DNA from: an uncultured Verrucomicrobiae bacterium
GTDB taxonomy: Bacteria; Verrucomicrobiota; Verrucomicrobiia; Limisphaerales; AAA164-E04
Length of the DNA stretch: 64,000 nt
Assembly: GCA_951813855.1 (NCBI GenBank)
Contig: OX638380.1
Span: 450,876 to 514,875, forward strand
Direction of reading: 5' to 3'
A program made the position numbers and the translations under genes. This document shows, piece by piece, positions 59,751 through 64,000 of this stretch. The notes beneath the pieces were generated by a model, which made no database searches, was not told the DNA's origin, and was given only the letters and a program-made list of their open reading frames with translations. The first letter of the stretch is position 1; each line of letters opens with the position of its first letter.

Positions 59751-61181
59751 CTAGGTGGGGGCGGCAGGTTTAGGCACGAAGTCGAGCATCCCATACACGA
59801 GTAACTGGTAGAGATGGTTCCAATCCGTGAGACAATGCATGCGAAGATGGCATCTGATTTCAATCCAGACTTCCTGGAGCGATCCGATCATCTGAGGCGC
59901 CCGTTTAAAGAGAGTACAAGCGATCAGTTCCATTTGATCTACCAGCACCGCCAGCATCATCAAAAACAGAAAAACCGTGGAGAGATGTTCTTTTCCGTGG
60001 CCATAATTATGCTCCAACTGGTACCCGCGATTTTTCAAACTATTAAAAGTATCCTCGATTTGCCACCGGCTGCGACCGGCCTGCGCTATTTTTTGAACGT
60101 TGGAGTCATTAATTTCCCAATCAGTGACCCAAGAAAAAATCGCTGGCTTTTCACCCGGAGCTTCGATTTCGCACCATAAAAAATTAATTTTAAGCTCGGG
60201 ATTAGCTTGGTTCAGCGGCTGTTGATTCACCCAGATGTACGTATACTTAACGCCAGCTTTGTCCCAGCATACGAGCCGGTGGGATTCACCGGTCTCATCC
60301 GCTTTCACAAATAGCTCGAATAAATGTTCGTGATTGCTTGGTCTGGCGACGATGATAAAGGACATTCGATACCGTTTCAGGAGCTTGATAAACGTGGCGT
60401 TGGAATGAAGCCCATCGGCCAATACGACGATCTTCAGGCGGGGATGTTCCCGATGAAGTCTGGTGACCAACCGCCGGATGGCTCGGCTCTCGCAATCGTT
60501 GATGAGCCATTTATTGCTGCTTTCCCACCGGTAACGGTCCGTATACCGGTATGGAAAGTCGGTGAGTTCCTCGTCCTTCGGGCCCACCTCCGGGTCGGCT
60601 TCCGAACCGATTAATTGCTTGCTGATCGGCTCTGGCGCTAGCGGAATAACCTCCGACTGGTCCGGATGAACCACGGCGGCTCCCACGGCTTGATGGTAAT
60701 AGGTGATCGCACCGTTTTCGTGTTGTTTTTGACAGCAGTGTTCACAGTGAAGATGGTTGGAAGAGAAAACCCCGGTGCCGTCTATCGACACGAGATAATG
60801 CTTGTCTTCCCACCAATATCGCTTCAACACTCCGTTTCGTTGTAACATCCGAAACAGTTCCAGGAACGCGGATCGAAGATGAATGGGATTGATCCGATCC
60901 AGGAATTTGCGTAATCCCGAATCAGAAGGCACTCGTTTGATACGATACAGTTTGCGCAAGTTAGCCCGGGTTCTTCGGCTCATACCCTTTCGTTTCCGAC
61001 TTCGAGTGGCTTCGTCAAAGCCCAGTAACGATGAAAATTTCTGCTGCAACGCCACAAACGCGCTCATCAAATGGTCGGTGACCTCGTACCTGCTTTTGCG
61101 GCAGGGGCGTGGAACGAGGCGAAAACACCCCCAAATCCTCCCGAGGATATTGGGTTTAAGTAATTTTTTGCGGAATTTCAC
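59751..61181 (-). CDS. IS4-superfamily DDE transposase
   Basis: This transposase is about 476 residues from the GTG at 61181 (VKFRKKLLKPNILGR); the frame stays open to a TTG at 61322. The catalytic DDE residues are visible: Asp in HYLVSIDGTGVFSSN, Asp in KIVVLADGLHSNATF, and Glu in RWQIEDTFNSLKNRGYQL. HCEHCCQKQHENGAITYYHQ and VIPLAPEPI are family blocks. No frameshift or stop, so the enzyme may be active. It is contained in the 2092-bp element with 18-bp inverted repeats. Closest IS group not certain; annotated at superfamily level. Confidence 0.92.
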   Translation of the reverse strand: MKFRKKLLKPNILGRIWGCFRLVPRPCRKSRYEVTDHLMSAFVALQQKFSSLLGFDEATRSRKRKGMSRRTRANLRKLYRIKRVPSDSGLRKFLDRINPIHLRSAFLELFRMLQRNGVLKRYWWEDKHYLVSIDGTGVFSSNHLHCEHCCQKQHENGAITYYHQAVGAAVVHPDQSEVIPLAPEPISKQLIGSEADPEVGPKDEELTDFPYRYTDRYRWESSNKWLINDCESRAIRRLVTRLHREHPRLKIVVLADGLHSNATFIKLLKRYRMSFIIVARPSNHEHLFELFVKADETGESHRLVCWDKAGVKYTYIWVNQQPLNQANPELKINFLWCEIEAPGEKPAIFSWVTDWEINDSNVQKIAQAGRSRWQIEDTFNSLKNRGYQLEHNYGHGKEHLSTVFLFLMMLAVLVDQMELIACTLFKRAPQMIGSLQEVWIEIRCHLRMHCLTDWNHLYQLLVYGMLDFVPKPAAPT

Positions 61182-61608
61182 CAAGGAAAACCTTTCGTTG
61201 ATTGGTTGTGAGGATCGGCTTGTTCCACGACGGATCAGGCCGGTCGGCACGTCGAACGGAATCAAAACATGGGACTGACGCTGAGATCCCGGCAGATCGC
61301 AGACTCCTGAGTTCGAGAACAACTCGAGATCCTCTCGGAGGGCTTTTCTGGCCGAAAAATACGTCGGGAGAACAGGTTAAGACGAATTATGGCACCAGAT
61401 CCAGGGCCAAAAAGCGTCAAATCACGTTTTGGTCAGGAAAAGATACGAAAAAACAGCGATTACAACGAAACCACCATTAATGTAGCATAGTTTTGGAAGA
61501 AATGCTGAAAATATTTGAAAAAAGCAGCGCGAAAACCAGATCGAGAAAACCCTTGTTTTTACTGGATTTTCTTCTTCAGTGGGAATTGCTGACCGACCGA
61601 AGGTTTTC

Positions 61609-61644
61609 GGGCGGACTCTTCCTCGAGTCCGCCCATTTTTTTTT
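61609..61644 (+). terminator. Rho-independent terminator, displaced from the Gfo/Idh/MocA gene by the IS
   Basis: A 9-bp stem GGGCGGACT/AGTCCGCCC with an eight-base loop is followed by a nine-T run. It lies 9 bases after the right target duplication. With the insertion sequence removed it would follow the Gfo/Idh/MocA stop codon by about 17 bases, so it is its original terminator. Confidence 0.92.
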
Positions 61645-61677
61645 GCCCGGCCAGGCCGGCCGATAATGTCGAACCGT

Positions 61678-62988
61678 TCACCCGTAGCGAACGGAACCAC
61701 TTTCCTTCCCACCCAAGCACTTGATCATGACTTTAGAATTTCGTCCGCTCCGTTGAAGAATTTCCCGTCGGGATTCGGGCAAATCCTCCTGGCTTCCCTC
61801 GACGAAATCCGCCTTGTCCCGAAAATACGAAAAGGACTGGGTCGACAACAGGAACAGGAACTCTATTCCCGCTTCCCGAGCCTTCTCCGCCACAAAGCCG
61901 ACCAACCGAGTTCCGATGCCCTGATTCCCGTGGGCTCGCGCCACGCAGAGAAAAGCCAGTTCCGCCTTTTTTTCTTCCGGATAAATATGGAGGGCAACAC
62001 AAGCTATCGGATGCCGATCGATCTCGAAAATGTAGTATTCGTCCAACTTATCGACGATCTGCTGCCGGGTCCGTTCCGACAACTCCTCCGCCGTCATCGC
62101 GTCGCGAGCCAATGCCAAAATCAGGTCCACGTCCTTCGCCAGAGCCGGGCGAATCCGCTGATAATCATTGGAATAAATCAACGTGCCGATTCCCTCGTTG
62201 GAGAAAACCTCCGACAACAACCCTTCCTTGGTCCGCCCGTTGATCACGTGAACCCGGGACACTCCGGCCTCACAAGCGCGCTTGGCGCACCGAGCTTTGT
62301 CCCCGGGAACGAAATCCTGGCCCCGTTTGTCCGTCGCCAGTCGCTCGGCCAACTGGTGAACCGGCATTTCCCGAATCGGCTCGCCCCGATAATTGATTCT
62401 GCCCTGCGGCGTCAGGTAGATCAGTTTCACCGCCCGGAGAGCCAAGGCTACCTCAATAGCGATCAAGTCCGAATTGATTCGTAAGGTGCGGCCATTGCCG
62501 TCGAATCCCAAGGGCGGCACTACCGGCACTACTTCGCGGTCTAACAGAGCCTTCAGCAGATCGACGTCGACCTTCCCCACTTTCCCGGTATTAAGCAAAT
62601 CGGTCCCTTGGAGTATGCCTGCGGGACGGGATTTGACTGCGTTAGTCACGGCCGCCCGGATATGGTGAGCCGCAAAGCCCTCGAGAATCTCATGGGCCAC
62701 CCGATTGCCGACCGCCATCGCCAACTCCAGCGTAGTATCGTCAGTCACGCCGTCACCCCGTAAATCCGACACCTCGACCCGCTGGCTCTTGGCCAACTGT
62801 TCGATCTGATAAGCCGCTCCGTGGATCAACACCACGCGGATACTCAGGGAGCGCAATACGGCTATGTCCGTGATGACGTTGGCGAGACTCTCGCCGGAAG
62901 CGATGATCCCGTCCATGCAGGTCACGAAAGTCTCGCCGCGAAACCGCGGAACGTAATTTAAAATGCCTCTGAGATCGTTGGGATTCAC
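61678..62988 (-). CDS. argA: N-acetylglutamate synthase (amino-acid N-acetyltransferase)
   Basis: This 436-residue protein fuses an acetylglutamate kinase-like domain (1-280) and a GNAT acetyltransferase domain (about 285-430). It acetylates glutamate with acetyl-CoA, the first step of arginine synthesis. Landmarks: LNYVPRFRGETFVTCMDG, VVLIHGAAYQIEQLA, IRAAVTNAVKSRPAG, then GNAT AELAFLCVARAHGNQGIGTR and FLFLLSTQSFSYFRDKADFV. Length is typical of ArgA. The AAK domain in this family is regulatory and usually binds arginine as inhibitor. It stands alone and converges on the IS/terminator region. Confidence 0.94.
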   Translation of the reverse strand: MNPNDLRGILNYVPRFRGETFVTCMDGIIASGESLANVITDIAVLRSLSIRVVLIHGAAYQIEQLAKSQRVEVSDLRGDGVTDDTTLELAMAVGNRVAHEILEGFAAHHIRAAVTNAVKSRPAGILQGTDLLNTGKVGKVDVDLLKALLDREVVPVVPPLGFDGNGRTLRINSDLIAIEVALALRAVKLIYLTPQGRINYRGEPIREMPVHQLAERLATDKRGQDFVPGDKARCAKRACEAGVSRVHVINGRTKEGLLSEVFSNEGIGTLIYSNDYQRIRPALAKDVDLILALARDAMTAEELSERTRQQIVDKLDEYYIFEIDRHPIACVALHIYPEEKKAELAFLCVARAHGNQGIGTRLVGFVAEKAREAGIEFLFLLSTQSFSYFRDKADFVEGSQEDLPESRREILQRSGRNSKVMIKCLGGKESGSVRYG

Positions 62989-63038
62989 GAATCGATATAA
63001 CGCAATGCCATTATACTAATAAGACCGTAATAATCAAA

Positions 63039-63445
63039 TTAACGGGGACGAATCTCACGGAAAAACGGATCGAAACCGGAGTCGAACGCAACCATTTGCT
63101 TGTGTCCCATCAGGTAGTGTAGGAGTGGGTTCCCAGAGGCTGCTAGTGTCCCATTTGGTGGTGTAGGAAAGTGTCGGTAATTCCCACTGAAGAGAAAACC
63201 CAGAAAAACCGTAACTGCCCAGGTACCCAAATCCCTCTTTTCAGCTTCGGGCGATTGTTGTGTTATGGTTCGTTTAGGCTGGGAGTTCTTCGAGTCGCAT
63301 GTAGAGCCGTGAAAAACCACATCCATTCAGCGGGTGCGAATCACGTCCAACAACTATCGCTCCGGTTGGAAGCAATCGCGGCGGCTTAGGGAGGTAACGA
63401 GGTAATCTGGAGCACTACGGTGTCAAAGGACTGCCGGGCAGTTCA
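63039..63445. other. IS-end graveyard
   Basis: About 400 bases without an intact gene. Two direct copies of a 23-base sequence beginning GTGTCCCATYWGGTRGTGTA lie at 63102-63124 and 63146-63168 (20 of 23 identical). At 63179-63209 the text AATTCCCACTGAAG followed by AGAAAAC matches the inner right end of the intact IS (its reverse complement), so it is the end of a related lost element. The start of the MITE-like copy follows. Confidence 0.6.
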
Positions 63446-63866
63446 GTGTTATTCGCCACGTTATTTCGGGCGAATTTTTCACATTAATCCGGGAGCTAAT
63501 TGGGATGGGCCAGCTAGGAGTGACGACCGATTCTCAACGGCCAACGGTTTTATAAATAGACTGCTTGGAAATGAAAATTCGGTTGGGATTCGGGGAACGG
63601 GTCATTAGCTTCGCAGCAGGTCGTTCCAGTCTTTAGCCTCAGGAGGCCTCAGTCGTTGGGCGTTGGTATGACGCTACAATAACCGAGAGGCGGTATGATC
63701 GCCACTTTCGCCGGCGTCGAAAGCGCAAAGGATCCGCTGGAAGTTCCAACGGCAGAACCATGGGGGGAGTCGGGGAGTCGTTGACGGCCAAAGAACACCA
63801 CTATGGGTCAGCCGACCGCCGGATCATAGCGTTTATGTCCGAAATAATGCGAAATAAAAACGCTCG
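63446..63866. mobile_element. Truncated second copy of the 450-bp MITE-like element
   Basis: About 94% identical to 31784-32204 (counted by eye over long blocks, e.g. TAGGAGTGACGACC, GCCAACGGTTTTATAAATAG, GGCCTCAGTCGTTGGGCGTT). The left inverted repeat GTGTTATTCGCCACGTTATT is intact. Similarity stops near 63866, before the right inverted repeat, and unrelated GC-rich sequence follows. No transposase frame inside. Confidence 0.85.
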
Positions 63867-64000
63867 TTTTGCTGGCGTTTCATGGCGTTGCCTCGCCTCG
63901 CGGCACGCGGGTCAATTCAATGGAGCGATGGCGTCCGGAACGGCGCGCGTGGCGAACGCCGCGGCCCGGAATCACGGCCGGAAAAGATCGGGACTGGAAC
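63867..64000. other. Unassigned GC-rich end of window
   Basis: About 130 bases, richer in GC than the preceding sequence. Too short to assign; may start a different element that cut the MITE-like copy. Confidence 0.3.

Larger units (their letters stand above)
59500..61591. mobile_element. Intact IS4-superfamily insertion sequence with 9-bp target duplication
   Basis: The ends are an 18-bp perfect inverted repeat CAGCAATTCCCACTGAAG (59500-59517, and its complement 61574-61591). A 9-base direct repeat ACCGACCGA flanks it (59491-59499 and 61592-61600), which is a target-site duplication typical in size for IS4-type elements. The single transposase gene inside is open throughout. Length 2092 bases. 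The insertion point lies immediately after the stop codon of the Gfo/Idh/MocA gene. Confidence 0.95.

Overview
The window looks like a chromosomal segment of a member of the Verrucomicrobiota, probably an Opitutales/Puniceicoccales-type bacterium. This is inferred from protein style and not from a marker gene. Two pseudopilins carry the [14 protein letters not shown](I/V)LAG start and the SNxRQxGLA signature usual in that phylum. There is a PSCyt1-DUF1549-DUF1553 protein paired with a Tat-exported DUF1501 protein, and there are several large secreted proteins with LamG, PA14, cohesin-like or cadherin-like modules ending in a shared VTGPFxxVSGAxSPF-type tail. Base composition is moderately GC-rich. 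No virus or plasmid genes are seen.

Layout. 1-4.9 kb holds housekeeping genes: the end of folE2, a Lys/Ala/Pro repeat protein with a DksA-like C-terminus, rpmG, rpsR, a Gfo/Idh/MocA oxidoreductase and tRNA-Gln. 5.0-9.5 kb is the PSCyt1/DUF1501 pair. 9.5-13.5 kb is accessory: an IS66 remnant, an exported ankyrin-repeat protein, a decayed VapBC-type toxin-antitoxin pair and a DUF1501 scrap. 13.5-22.8 kb carries secreted LamG and PA14 proteins, a gene desert with a decayed DUF4338/DruA-like fragment, and a secreted trypsin-like protease. 22.8-31.4 kb holds parA, metH, xylA, a GAF histidine kinase and a VOC protein. 31.4-35.2 kb is a mobile-element graveyard: a 450-bp MITE-like element, a truncated FAD oxidoreductase and a broken IS1634-type transposase. 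35.2-47.2 kb has a DJ-1/PfpI protein, a 951-aa adhesin-like protein, a glutaredoxin, a DUF2868-DUF3482 pair, RNase P RNA, an HMGL-type aldolase, tRNA-Arg and glcFD. 47.2-51.4 kb holds a lone type IIG-like restriction-modification protein, followed by a decayed copy of the glcD 5' region. 51.5-63 kb has a sugar isomerase, a broken DUF1640-like gene, two convergent pseudopilins, a PQQ dehydrogenase, a Tat-exported Gfo/Idh/MocA protein, an intact IS4-superfamily insertion sequence with target duplication, and argA. The last kilobase holds IS ends and a second, truncated copy of the MITE-like element.

How the genes relate. Most are single genes or short pairs. Clear coupled units are repeat protein-rpmG-rpsR, PSCyt1-DUF1501, parA-protease, DUF2868-DUF3482 (ATGA overlap) and glcD-glcF (4-bp overlap). 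Carbohydrate-related genes are common (xylose isomerase, a xylose-isomerase-like TIM barrel, two Gfo/Idh/MocA enzymes, PQQ dehydrogenase, glycolate oxidase), which fits a heterotroph living on sugars and polysaccharides. The intergenic regions are unusually long and full of decayed fragments (IS66, IS1634, VapBC, DUF4338, glcD, DUF1501, DUF1640), so the genome appears to be losing sequence by pseudogenisation.
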